This document shows, piece by piece, positions 1-8,749 of a DNA stretch of 64,000 bases. A program made the position numbers and the translations under genes. Each line of letters opens with the position of its first letter. Within the stretch, counting starts at the first letter, position 1. Below the pieces are notes generated by a model. It ran no database searches. It was not told the origin of the DNA and was given only the letters and a program-made list of their open reading frames with translations. Source of the DNA: DASRDE01 sp035938175 (GTDB taxonomy: Bacteria > Vulcanimicrobiota > Vulcanimicrobiia > Vulcanimicrobiales > Vulcanimicrobiaceae); the NCBI GenBank assembly GCA_035938175.1, contig DASZHD010000035.1, forward strand, positions 29,763 to 93,762, given 5' to 3'.

Positions 1-458
1 CGTTCAACTTCACGACCTCGCAGTTGGACCAGATCGATCACGCCTCGATCGAAGGCTTCACCTTCGACCTCAAAACGCTGCCGTATCACGGCATCACGAC
101 CACGTTCAACATCACGAATCTCTATCGCGCAGAGAATCTCGACGCGCAAACGCGCCTGGCCAACGATCCGGTAACCGCGGCGAATCTGCGTCTGGATTAC
201 ACGTCGCACATCGGAAGCGCGTTCGATGGGTGGGGTATCGCGCTGCGCATCGCCGGACAGCGCGGCACCGTGAATCCATTCCTGCCCGCATTCGATCAAC
301 CGGTCGAATATTCGACGGCGAACGCCTACGTGCGCTTCCGCACGCCTGTTGCGGCTTTCACGCTCCGTGGTTTCAACTTGGGCAACGAACGCTATGCCGC
401 GGTATCGGGATATCCGATGCCCGGGCGCTCGTTCGTGCTCGAGGCGTCGACGAAATAA
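1..458 (+). CDS. TonB-dependent outer-membrane receptor, C-terminal part
   Basis: Truncated at the left edge: the reading frame is open from base 3 and continues upstream of the window. The visible ~151 residues alternate hydrophobic and polar positions as in beta strands, and end with NLGNERYAA, GYPMPGRSF and a short tail, the usual last strands of TonB-dependent receptors. Such receptors import siderophores, cobalamin or other ligands across the outer membrane using TonB energy. The FecCD-type permease and ATPase directly downstream, 1 bp away, indicate one uptake operon. The ligand (Fe-siderophore, heme or B12) cannot be read from this fragment. Confidence 0.85.
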   Translation, partial: FNFTTSQLDQIDHASIEGFTFDLKTLPYHGITTTFNITNLYRAENLDAQTRLANDPVTAANLRLDYTSHIGSAFDGWGIALRIAGQRGTVNPFLPAFDQPVEYSTANAYVRFRTPVAAFTLRGFNLGNERYAAVSGYPMPGRSFVLEASTK

Positions 459-459
459 C

Positions 460-1443
460 GTGAGCGCCCGCCTTGCAGGACTGCTGCTCCTTACGCTCGC
501 GGCGTTGGGCGGCAGCCTGCTGGTGGGCGGTACGTGGCTTTCTCCCGCTTCCGTCGTTAGCGCCTTGCTGCACCCGCGCGCGGACGAAGTCGCGACAATC
601 GTGTGGCAGCTGCGTTTACCGCGCGTCGTTATCGGCGCAATCGTCGGCGCGTCGCTGGGCATCGCCGGCGCGCTGCTGCAAGGAATGCTTCGCAACCCGC
701 TCGTGGATCCGTTTCTCACCGGCGTCAGCGCCGGGGCAGCCGTTGCCATCGTCGCCGGAATGGCGATCGGCGTTTCCAGTGCTGCCGTGCCCGCGCTGGG
801 CTTCTGCTCGGGGACGGCAACCGCGATCGTCGTCGCGGCACTCGCTCGGCGCGGGGCCGGTCTCGATCCGACGCGTTTGATCCTGGCCGGCGTTTCGATC
901 TCGTCGCTGTGTTCGTCGATCATCGCGCTCATCTTGACGCACCTGCAAAGTAGTGACGCGGCACCGTCGATCGTCGGCTGGCTGGCGGGATCGCTTTCCG
1001 GACGCGGCTGGAACGAACTCGCGTTTTGCGCTCCCTATCTGTGCGCCGGAGTGCTGCTGGCTGCTGCGGCAGTTCCCGCACTGAACGCGCTCCGGCTCGG
1101 CGACGTGCGCGCCGCCTCCTCGGGACTCGACGTGGCGCGCGCTCAGTGGATCATTTTGGGATCCACGTCACTGCTGACGGCGTGTTCGGTAACGCTCGCG
1201 GGGACGGTCGGGTTCGTCGGCCTCATCGTTCCGCACGTCGCCCGGCGCGCTGCGGGATCGAACGCGCGCTACGCGCTGCCGGCGTCGGCATTGCTCGGCG
1301 CGGCGGTCACGGTCGCCGCCGATGCCGCGTGCCGTTCCATCGCCGCTCCAACGGAAATTCCGCTCGGCGTGCTGCTCGCGTTCGCGGGCGTGCCCGCGTT
1401 CTTGTATCTCTATCTGCGCGGTTCGCGCCCAGTCACCGCATGA
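460..1443 (+). CDS. FecCD-family ABC transporter permease (BtuC/FhuB-like)
   Basis: The 327-residue product is nearly all hydrophobic segments, consistent with the 9-10 TM helices of FecCD permeases. It has the family region LRLPRVVIGAIVGASLGIAG near residues 48-67, a GMLRNPLVDP segment, and GLIVPHVARR near residue 248, which contacts the ATPase. The GTG at 460 follows the receptor stop (456-458) by one base, and from there the length is normal. The open frame extends upstream to 349, but that would overlap the receptor, so I reject it. It should form the inner-membrane pore for siderophore or cobalamin import with the ATPase that follows. No periplasmic binding protein is visible; it may lie upstream of the window. 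Confidence 0.92.
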   Translation: MSARLAGLLLLTLAALGGSLLVGGTWLSPASVVSALLHPRADEVATIVWQLRLPRVVIGAIVGASLGIAGALLQGMLRNPLVDPFLTGVSAGAAVAIVAGMAIGVSSAAVPALGFCSGTATAIVVAALARRGAGLDPTRLILAGVSISSLCSSIIALILTHLQSSDAAPSIVGWLAGSLSGRGWNELAFCAPYLCAGVLLAAAAVPALNALRLGDVRAASSGLDVARAQWIILGSTSLLTACSVTLAGTVGFVGLIVPHVARRAAGSNARYALPASALLGAAVTVAADAACRSIAAPTEIPLGVLLAFAGVPAFLYLYLRGSRPVTA

Positions 1444-2231
1444 TCGCCGCACGCGAATTGCGGCTGATGGCCGGTTCGAAAATGTTGCTCGACGACGTTA
1501 CGCTGTACGTCCCTGCGGGAGAATTCACGGCCGTGCTGGGGCCCAACGGCGCCGGAAAAACGACGTTGCTGCGCACGCTCGCCGGCATTCGTTCCGCAGA
1601 ATCGGGCGTCGTCGAAATCGACGGCGTCAACGTTCGCGCGATGCACGCCGCGCGGCGCGCGCGTGCGGTGGCGTACGTCGCATCGGACGAAATCTTCCTG
1701 GAGCAACTGACGGTTCGCGACGTCGTGTCCACCGGCCGTTATGCACATCATCGTTGGTGGGACTGGCGTGAAGAACCGCGCGATCGCGACGCCGTTGACG
1801 GCGCCCTGGCGGCCGTCGGAATGCAGGGCTTCTCCGAGCGCGCGTTCGCAACGCTTTCCAGCGGTGAGCGGCAACGAATCTGGATCGCGCTTGCGCTGGC
1901 CCAAGAATCGCGCTTCGTGCTGTTGGACGAGCCGACGAGTCATCTCGACGTTCGCATCGCGCAAGAGATTCTGGCGGTGCTCCGTTCGCAGGTCCATGCC
2001 GGAAAGGGCGTCGTCTGCGTATTGCACGACATCAACGAGGCCGCAGAATTCGCCGACCGCATCGCCGTGCTCGGGCGCGGGGCGCTGCTCGCGCAAGGAA
2101 ATACCCAAGACGTTCTGAGCGGCGCGGCTTTGGAAGATGCATACGGCGTTTCGATGGAACGAACGCGATCGTCGCGCGGAAGATTGCGCGTGTTTCCGGC
2201 AAGCAATTCAAGCGAGCCGACTCCCCGCTAA
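1440..2231 (+). CDS. ABC transporter ATP-binding protein, iron-siderophore/B12 type
   Basis: The start ATG overlaps the permease stop (ATGA, 1440-1443), which indicates translational coupling. The 263-residue product has a Walker A GPNGAGKTT, an LSSGERQR signature (the usual LSGG is varied), Walker B VLLDEPTSHLD and a switch histidine in VCVLHDINEA. The order matches the FhuC/BtuD/HmuV class. It hydrolyses ATP at the cytoplasmic face to drive import through the FecCD permease. The substrate is undecided; a cobalamin-dependent methionine synthase further along makes B12 plausible. Confidence 0.93.
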   Translation: MIAARELRLMAGSKMLLDDVTLYVPAGEFTAVLGPNGAGKTTLLRTLAGIRSAESGVVEIDGVNVRAMHAARRARAVAYVASDEIFLEQLTVRDVVSTGRYAHHRWWDWREEPRDRDAVDGALAAVGMQGFSERAFATLSSGERQRIWIALALAQESRFVLLDEPTSHLDVRIAQEILAVLRSQVHAGKGVVCVLHDINEAAEFADRIAVLGRGALLAQGNTQDVLSGAALEDAYGVSMERTRSSRGRLRVFPASNSSEPTPR

Positions 2232-2265
2232 ACTACGTTTTCAGAGCACTTGGAGGAGTCGCTCT

Positions 2266-2817
2266 ATGCAAAAAACCGCCACGGCGCTGCTTGCGGTACT
2301 GGCTGGAATCGGCCTGATGTCCACGCCTGCCGGCGCGCAGCAATACAACGGGTACCCGTACACGACGAACCCTCAGCCTCGTTACGGCTATCAAAATTCC
2401 TGTTATCAAAATCGCCGCACGTACCGTCGTCACGATCGCGACGATCGGAACGGCGACAACGACCGCGACGACCGGGATCGCGGCGATCGCGACAACAACG
2501 GCAACGGAAACGGTTACGGCTATGGTAACGGAAACGGTAACGGCAGATGGCGTAACAACGGCAACAACAACAACTACAACGGCAACTATGGCAACAACTG
2601 CGCCTCGTACGGGCGGCAGAACAGTGTCGTGCGTGGCGCGATCGTCGGCGTGAACGGCAATATGGTGACGCTGCAGACGCAAAACTTCAGCACCGTCACG
2701 ATCGACGATCAACCTGCGCTCGACAACCGTGCTACGGGCCGCGTAGCGATCGGACGCATCGTTACGGCGTACGGGTACTGGCAAAACGGGACGTTCTACG
2801 CGACGCAGCTCGTGTAG
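2266..2817 (+). CDS. secreted Asn/Gly/Asp/Arg-rich protein with C-terminal DUF5666-like domain
   Basis: The ATG at 2266 is chosen because GGAGGA lies 8 bases upstream (2252-2257) and the product then begins with a clear signal peptide (about 23 residues, ending AGAQ). The mature protein has an Arg/Asp-rich stretch (about 52-78), then an Asn/Gly low-complexity stretch (about 79-118) of GNGNG and NNNYN type. The C-terminal ~60 residues (VVRGAIVGVNGNMVTLQTQN onward) resemble the small OB-like beta domain annotated as DUF5666. Role unknown; an extracellular or periplasmic location is likely. The low-complexity part is encoded by imperfect AACGGN repeats. Confidence 0.75.
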   Translation: MQKTATALLAVLAGIGLMSTPAGAQQYNGYPYTTNPQPRYGYQNSCYQNRRTYRRHDRDDRNGDNDRDDRDRGDRDNNGNGNGYGYGNGNGNGRWRNNGNNNNYNGNYGNNCASYGRQNSVVRGAIVGVNGNMVTLQTQNFSTVTIDDQPALDNRATGRVAIGRIVTAYGYWQNGTFYATQLV

Positions 2818-2820
2818 GGC

Positions 2821-3237
2821 TTACCACTGCTCCACAGGTTCCGGGATCCCGGGGCCATGCACGTCGGACGAACTGACCCAGCCATACCGCCCGCGGTACG
2901 TTCCGGTCAAAATCAGCACGCCGACCGCATCTTCGGGATCCATCCGGAACTTCGAGTGCACCGTTCCGGCAACGCAGCCTTGAACGATCGCTACCGTGCC
3001 GGGACGCGCCAGCAGCGCGTGCGGCAGCAGAAACTTCCGCGTATCGGATGACCCTGAGGCGAAGGCGACGAGCCGGTCGCGATTGTCCCACACGAGCACG
3101 TCGGGATCGTCCACGCCGCCGAACAACGTGATCCGCATTCCGCGATTGGCATGACACTGTGCAGCCGCGCCGTAAAGCGGGCTCAGCGCGAGAAATGCCG
3201 CAGCGACGAGCGCGATTGCGCGCGTAGTCCTAAGCAC
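2821..3237 (-). CDS. small secreted hypothetical protein
   Basis: I place the start at the GTG at 3237. It has GGAGG upstream on its strand (about 3246-3252) and gives a clean signal peptide, roughly 27 residues ending GAAAQ, with an 8-base overlap of the phosphatase stop. The open frame runs further up to 3291, but that would bury the signal. The mature ~110 residues hold two or three cysteines and beta-rich segments (VLVWDNRDRL, GTVAIVQGCVAG) with no family I recognise. It is probably exported and cotranscribed with the PP2C phosphatase gene. Function unknown. Confidence 0.6.
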   Translation of the reverse strand: MLRTTRAIALVAAAFLALSPLYGAAAQCHANRGMRITLFGGVDDPDVLVWDNRDRLVAFASGSSDTRKFLLPHALLARPGTVAIVQGCVAGTVHSKFRMDPEDAVGVLILTGTYRGRYGWVSSSDVHGPGIPEPVEQW

Positions 3238-4624
3238 TTTCGTCCGCCTCCTCGGCCGGACGTGAAACGCGGATGACGAGCACTGCGACATCGTCGCGCA
3301 TCGCCTTGCCCGAGCGCTTGCGCGCGCGGTCGATCAGGCCCTGAGCCAGTTCGTCGGGAACTTCCGATTCTTCGCGAATCCACTCCATCGCGCCGCCGGC
3401 TTCAAGCAAATTCCCCTGCGCGTCGCGCGACTCGCTCAAACCGTCCGTGGAAAGCACGATGGTGTCGCCGTCGTCCAAATACAGCGTTTTTACTTCGAAC
3501 GGCTCTTCCATCACGCCGAGCACCGGACCGGTCACCGCCAGCTGTTCCACACCCGAAGAACGTCGGACGAAGGCAACATCGTGCCCGCCGCTCGCGTAAT
3601 CGAGCCGCAGCGACATGGTATCGAGTATGCCGACGAACATCGAGACGAACAGATACGGATTTTCGACGGTTCGAGGAAACGCGCGGTTGAATTCCTGTAA
3701 AATAAAACCGGGGTCGCGGCGCCGCAGCGCAATGCCGCGGATAGTGAATTTGATGAACGCCGTCAGGACGGCGGCGTCGACGCCCTTACCGCTCACGTCG
3801 GCGATCAAAATCAAGCCGAGACGATCGGAGAGCCGGTGCACGTCGAACACGTCGCCGCCGACGGCCAAGTGGCTGCTTGCTGCGCCGTAAGCGCTTCCTA
3901 TTTCGCAATTCGGCAGGGGAACGTGTTCGCTGCGGAACGCGCGCTGCAGCGTTTGCGTAGTGAAGCGTTCTTCTTCCAACTCGCTGGTCAATCGCGACCG
4001 CAAGCCGTAGAACACGATCGTGAGCGCCCCGAAAAGTCCGAGCCACAGTACGCGTTCGAACAACGAACGGCTGATCTGGGTCTGCGTCGATGCCAAGACC
4101 TCATCGTTTTTGCGGCTCAGCTGATCTTCGATGAAGTGCGCATCTTCGCTCTCGTTGCCGATCAGCAATTTACCGCGTTTGTCGATTTCGCGCGCAGAGT
4201 TTGCGGGATTGGCCAGCAGCGGATTGGCGACTTCCACGTGCCATTGGTGATGCGCGCTTTCGTAATCGTGCAGCGCCGCCTGCGCACCGGACAGATTTTG
4301 ACGCCGCAGGATATTTTGCAGCGTCTGCAACTGCATGTAGAAGCGGTTGCTGGTTGCGCGGAACGAACCGATGTACGATGCGTCGCGCGTTATGACGAAC
4401 GCCCGGATATAGTTCTGCTCGTCGAGTTGCAGCTTGAGCATCTGTTCCAAGGCGAGCAGTCCGCTTTGAATCTGGCGCTGCTCTTGAAACGACGCGTCAA
4501 TCGCCGCGCTCGTACGCCAAGCGCCCTCGATCGCCACGACGAGCGCAAAGACCAGGATCGTAGTCGCGGCAAGGGTACCGGCGCTCCGGAGGATGCGCTC
4601 CGGAAGCTGGGGGAGGCGTATCAA
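3230..4624 (-). CDS. CHASE3-domain PP2C/SpoIIE-type serine phosphatase
   Basis: 464 residues with a TTG start. An N-terminal TM helix (about 16-33) is followed by a periplasmic all-alpha CHASE3-like sensor (about 34-190), a second TM (about 193-210), a short linker and a SpoIIE-type phosphatase domain (about 240-455). Visible metal and catalytic motifs are GGDVFD, IADVSGKGVDAA, ASGGHD, STDGLSE and a terminal MRDDVAVLV. Such proteins dephosphorylate anti-anti-sigma factors in partner-switching pathways. An RsbW-like kinase is encoded at 53567, but no STAS partner is in the window. The signal it senses cannot be inferred. Confidence 0.88.
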   Translation of the reverse strand: MIRLPQLPERILRSAGTLAATTILVFALVVAIEGAWRTSAAIDASFQEQRQIQSGLLALEQMLKLQLDEQNYIRAFVITRDASYIGSFRATSNRFYMQLQTLQNILRRQNLSGAQAALHDYESAHHQWHVEVANPLLANPANSAREIDKRGKLLIGNESEDAHFIEDQLSRKNDEVLASTQTQISRSLFERVLWLGLFGALTIVFYGLRSRLTSELEEERFTTQTLQRAFRSEHVPLPNCEIGSAYGAASSHLAVGGDVFDVHRLSDRLGLILIADVSGKGVDAAVLTAFIKFTIRGIALRRRDPGFILQEFNRAFPRTVENPYLFVSMFVGILDTMSLRLDYASGGHDVAFVRRSSGVEQLAVTGPVLGVMEEPFEVKTLYLDDGDTIVLSTDGLSESRDAQGNLLEAGGAMEWIREESEVPDELAQGLIDRARKRSGKAMRDDVAVLVIRVSRPAEEADESA

Positions 4625-4719
4625 GCCTCAACGGCCCTGCGGCTTGCGACATTTGGCACACTACTAGCCTTCGCCAAGCTCCTAGGTCTGGACAACCATG
4701 CCTCCGAAAACTTTACAGT

Positions 4720-6069
4720 ATGCAAACGCAGTTGAATACGGCGATTTTCAAGAGCTACGACGTTCGCGGGATTTATCCGGCAGAACTTAACGAAGACGTT
4801 GCATATGGTATCGGACGGTGCTTCGTGCCGTTACTGGGCGCGAAAACGGTCGCGGTCGGGCGCGACATGCGCCCCTCCGGCGCGCGCCTTTTCGAAGCGT
4901 TTGCGCGCGGCGCCACGGAGGCCGGCGCCGACGTCATCGACGTCGGGATGGTTTCGACGGACGCACTCTACTTTGCCGTCGGCAAATTCGGTTACGACGG
5001 CGGTGTCATGATTACGGCCTCTCATAACCCCGCCAAATACAACGGCATGAAATTTACGCGCTCGCAAGCGCAAGCGATCTCGCTGGATACCGGCCTTTCG
5101 GAGATTCGCGATCGCATACTTTCGGGAAAACTCCCGGAGAAAGCGGCGAAGCCCGGAACCGTGACTTCGCGGAATATTTTGGACGAGTTCGCCGCGCATT
5201 GTCTTTCCTTCATCGATCCCAAACGCATCAAGCCGTTCAAAGTAGCGATCGACGCGGGCAACGGCATGGCGGGCGAAACGGTGCCGCACGTTTTCAAACA
5301 TTTGCCATGCGAAGTGATTCCGCTGTTCTTCGAGCTCGACGGAAACTTCCCGAACCATCCGGCCAGCCCGATAGAACCGGAAAATATGGCGGACCTCCAG
5401 GCCGCCGTTCGCAAACACCACTGCGATCTGGGCGTTGCTTTTGACGGCGATGCGGACCGCATGTTCATCGTGGACGAGCAAGGTAATCTGATCGACGGCA
5501 GCACGGTAACGGCGCTGGTTGCGCTGAATACGCTCAAACGCTATCCGGGAAGCAAGATTCTGTACAATTTGATCTGCAGCCGGAGCGTTCCCGAATTGAT
5601 CGAGAAAAATGGCGGCATCCCGATTCGTTCTCAAGTCGGGCACTCGCTGATAAAGAAAACGATGCGCGAGCAAGACGTCGTCTTCGGAGGCGAACACAGC
5701 GGACACTTTTACTTCCGCGACAATTGGTACGCGGACTCGGGCATGATCGCCCTGATGCAGTGCCTCGAGCTGTTCAGCGAATCGGGAAAAACCGTCAGCC
5801 AAACGATTGCGCCGATCGACACGCGGTTTCGTTCGGGTGAAATCAACAGTACCGTTTCCGATATCCCTGCGAAGCTGCGGCAGATCGAGGAGCACTACAA
5901 GGACGCACAGATCGATCACCTCGACGGCGTGACGATTTCGTATCCGCATTGGTGGATGAACATCCGCGCCTCGAATACCGAGCCGCTGATCCGCTTGAAC
6001 GTGGAAGGCGACACGAAGGAATTGATGGAGCGCCACCGCGACGAGACGCTGGAGCTGATTCGCAGCTGA
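4720..6069 (+). CDS. phosphomannomutase/phosphoglucomutase
   Basis: 449 residues, the usual length for the alpha-D-phosphohexomutase family. Four domain motifs are in order: the active-site serine loop TASHNPAKYNG (about residue 102), the Mg-binding DGDADRM (about 244), the sugar-binding GGEHSGH (about 326) and the phosphate-binding RASNTEPLIR near the C terminus. It interconverts mannose- or glucose-6-phosphate and the 1-phosphate for GDP-mannose or UDP-glucose supply to polysaccharides and envelope. The C terminus overlaps the next open frame by up to 120 bases. Confidence 0.93.
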   Translation: MQTQLNTAIFKSYDVRGIYPAELNEDVAYGIGRCFVPLLGAKTVAVGRDMRPSGARLFEAFARGATEAGADVIDVGMVSTDALYFAVGKFGYDGGVMITASHNPAKYNGMKFTRSQAQAISLDTGLSEIRDRILSGKLPEKAAKPGTVTSRNILDEFAAHCLSFIDPKRIKPFKVAIDAGNGMAGETVPHVFKHLPCEVIPLFFELDGNFPNHPASPIEPENMADLQAAVRKHHCDLGVAFDGDADRMFIVDEQGNLIDGSTVTALVALNTLKRYPGSKILYNLICSRSVPELIEKNGGIPIRSQVGHSLIKKTMREQDVVFGGEHSGHFYFRDNWYADSGMIALMQCLELFSESGKTVSQTIAPIDTRFRSGEINSTVSDIPAKLRQIEEHYKDAQIDHLDGVTISYPHWWMNIRASNTEPLIRLNVEGDTKELMERHRDETLELIRS

Positions 6070-8747
6070 TCGACGAATCGGCGCTGGCGCGCTACGACGA
6101 GGCGCGCCGCGGCATCCTGGAAAACGTCCGAGCTCTGGAAGACCTTGCCGGCCCCGAGGAGCGCCCGGCGATTAGCGCAGCGCGCGCACGGCTGGAGCGC
6201 AGCACCTTCACGCTGGCGGTCGTAGGCGAATTTTCGAGCGGAAAATCGTTTCTGTTGAACGCGTTGCTGGGTCAATACCGTTTCGAACAGATCGCGGGAA
6301 GAGAGCAGATCGTCGGTCTGCTGGCGACCGACATCAACCCCTCAACTGCAACGATCACCGAACTCGAATACGCGCCGCAGCAAGAAGCGTACGCGCATCA
6401 CGAAGACGGACGAATCGAACGCGTCCCGATCGACCGGCTTTCGCACTTCGTCGCCGTAGACGAAGACGCGCCGACGCGCGTAGTCGTTAAAGTGGATTCG
6501 GAATTTTTGCGGCGCGGATTCATCGTAGCCGATACGCCGGGCTTGGCATCCATCAATCCCGCGCACCGCCGCGCCACGCTGCAATTCTTGCCCAGTGCCG
6601 ACGCCGTGCTTTATCTCATCGATACCCAGCAGCCGTTTACCGAGGGCGACGCGTCGTTCTTGGGAATCATCCGCCAGCATCTCGACACGATCTTTATCGT
6701 GCAGACGAAGATCGATCTTTGGGAGCAGCTCACGCACAGCGGAATTCCGGAGTGGGAGGCGGCACGCAACCGCATCGCACAGCTGGCGGCGATTCACGCA
6801 CCGCAGACGTACGTGTATGCCCTGTCTGCCCGTACGTATGTCGAAGGCCGGCTGCGCGGCGATCGAGCGTCGATCGAGCAATCGCGCTTCGAACCTTTCG
6901 TGACCGCCCTCGACGCTTCGCTCGTGCGTAACACCGGCCGCGCGCGGCTTGCACGCGCCGCTGCCGGCGTCCGTCAAGCGTCCGAAGATGCGATTGCGCG
7001 AATCGATCGCGACTTGGCGATGCTCTCGCTGGGCGAAGACCGTCTTCGCGCACTGCGTAACGAGGCGCAGCCGCGCGTGGACACTCTGCAAACGTTCGTG
7101 GCAGCCGCGCAACAGGAAGCGCGAGGGGCCGCCGACCGCACCGCTTCGGCATTGGAAGAGCGCGGCAAACTGCTTGCAGACGATGCGGAACGGGCGTTGG
7201 GTCAAGCATTCGACATCACCGACGTCGCTCGGCTGCGCGATCGCCCGCGCCTGCACATTCTCGTCGATCGCGTGCTGGGCGAGTCCGTCGAGATATTCGC
7301 GCGGGAAGTTGCTGCGGCCGTCGCTTCGGATTACGCGCAAGCCGCGGCAGCGGCCCAAGCGCAGCTCGCACTGCGGTTTTCGTTCGGGCAAGCCGCTGCA
7401 TCCGCGTTCGGAAGTTCCGGCCAGAATAACCTCTGGTCCGAACAGCCCGATTCCGCCCTCGCCGCCACAATCGTTTTAGAAGCCATCGGCGGACCGGCAA
7501 TCTCGCTCGTCGAGTCGATATCTTCGGGCTTCGCGTCGGCCCCGCAAGGCACGTACATGAAGCGCGAATTGATCGCCGATCTGCGCGCCCACATCTGGCC
7601 GAGATTTCGCGGCGAGATGGCGGCGTTTTCGGAGTCCGTCAGCAAACGCATCTGCAATATTGCAGAATCATACGTGGCGGCGCTGGATGAAGCGCTTTCT
7701 CAGGAGCGCGATCGCGCGCTCGGGAGTATCGATCGCGCACTCGCGGTACATGCGCGCGGAGACGATGCGGACGAAGCGGCACGGGCCATGGAATCCGCCA
7801 AGAGCTCGATCCAGGCACAACTGCAGGCGATGCAGGCGAAACTGGATCCGTTCCTCGCGCGCGGAGAAGAGATTTCGGCGGCCGATCCCGGCGAGGAGGC
7901 CGTGCGTCGCGCGCACGCCGCAGAAGAGTTCGACCGGCAAGCCTACGAGCTGGGGCTGCGGCCGCAGCGGTGGCGCGTCGCAATTCTGGGAGCGCTGCGG
8001 CGCGGAAAGTCGAGCCTCATCAACGCCTTTGCCGGCCGCCGGGTGCTTGCCGACGAAGTCGCCGGCGCAATTGCCTATCCGGTGCACGTCCGTTATGGCG
8101 AACAGGAAGAGGCGTTCGCATTGCAGAGCGGCGGCTCTTGGCGCGAGATCGAGATCGAGAGCGCGCTCGAAGAAGCCACGCGCAATCCGGTCTTGATTCT
8201 CACGCCGTGGAAATTACCGCGCGAACTCGTTTTGGTTCACGCGCCGGCCTTCGACGCCGGTGACGCGACGCTCGAAGACGTGTGCATGGTTGCGGCGGGC
8301 GCGGCCAGCGAAGTGCTCTGCCTTTTTTCACGCCAGCTTTCCGATCGCGAGCTCGCGTTGTATCAGCGCGTCGCCGAGTCGGGTAAGCCGATGATGTTCG
8401 CGCACACGCTCGCCGACAACGAATCGCCGGCCGAACGCCGGCACGTCGTGGAACTCGCGCAGCAGTATCTTCGCGAGCGAAATATTCCGTCGCAGCGCGT
8501 CTTTACGGTGTCCACACTGGAATACGCGCAGGCGAAGAAGGAACGGCGCGCGCCCGCCGGTTGGAACGAGTTGGACGCCTTGATTTCTACGATTACGGCT
8601 CACGCGGAGGAACACATGGCCCGCTTGGAACGCCTCGAACGCGCGGCCGCGCAGACAAACGCGCCCGCTTCCCCGCAGCCCGGTCAGCCGCAGGCGGAGA
8701 AACCGCGCGGACTCTTTGCGCGGCTGTCGAATCTGCGCTTGCGATAG
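5949..8747 (+). CDS. two-headed dynamin-like GTPase
   Basis: Up to 932 residues. The first GTPase module is complete: P-loop GEFSSGKS (93-100), switch threonines, DTPG (195-198) and TKID (253-256). A second P-loop, GALRRGKS (681-688), starts a second module whose later motifs are degenerate (no clear DxxG; HAPAFDAG where the switch would be). Helical regions and a hydrophobic stretch (about 515-535) could bind membrane. This matches fused bacterial dynamins such as DynA. The start is uncertain: TTG 5949 and GTG 5952 lie inside the preceding gene, and no later ATG/GTG/TTG occurs before the P-loop, while CTG 6066 with GGAG at 6051 would fit the gene junction better. Likely role: membrane remodelling or repair. 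Confidence 0.82.
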   Translation: MVDEHPRLEYRAADPLERGRRHEGIDGAPPRRDAGADSQLIDESALARYDEARRGILENVRALEDLAGPEERPAISAARARLERSTFTLAVVGEFSSGKSFLLNALLGQYRFEQIAGREQIVGLLATDINPSTATITELEYAPQQEAYAHHEDGRIERVPIDRLSHFVAVDEDAPTRVVVKVDSEFLRRGFIVADTPGLASINPAHRRATLQFLPSADAVLYLIDTQQPFTEGDASFLGIIRQHLDTIFIVQTKIDLWEQLTHSGIPEWEAARNRIAQLAAIHAPQTYVYALSARTYVEGRLRGDRASIEQSRFEPFVTALDASLVRNTGRARLARAAAGVRQASEDAIARIDRDLAMLSLGEDRLRALRNEAQPRVDTLQTFVAAAQQEARGAADRTASALEERGKLLADDAERALGQAFDITDVARLRDRPRLHILVDRVLGESVEIFAREVAAAVASDYAQAAAAAQAQLALRFSFGQAAASAFGSSGQNNLWSEQPDSALAATIVLEAIGGPAISLVESISSGFASAPQGTYMKRELIADLRAHIWPRFRGEMAAFSESVSKRICNIAESYVAALDEALSQERDRALGSIDRALAVHARGDDADEAARAMESAKSSIQAQLQAMQAKLDPFLARGEEISAADPGEEAVRRAHAAEEFDRQAYELGLRPQRWRVAILGALRRGKSSLINAFAGRRVLADEVAGAIAYPVHVRYGEQEEAFALQSGGSWREIEIESALEEATRNPVLILTPWKLPRELVLVHAPAFDAGDATLEDVCMVAAGAASEVLCLFSRQLSDRELALYQRVAESGKPMMFAHTLADNESPAERRHVVELAQQYLRERNIPSQRVFTVSTLEYAQAKKERRAPAGWNELDALISTITAHAEEHMARLERLERAAAQTNAPASPQPGQPQAEKPRGLFARLSNLRLR

Positions 8748-8749
8748 CC

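Noticed and set aside
4831..6036. 401-residue minus-strand ORF opposite the phosphohexomutase
   Set aside because: It is the antisense of a clear gene; high GC keeps opposite frames open. No ribosome site or family motif.
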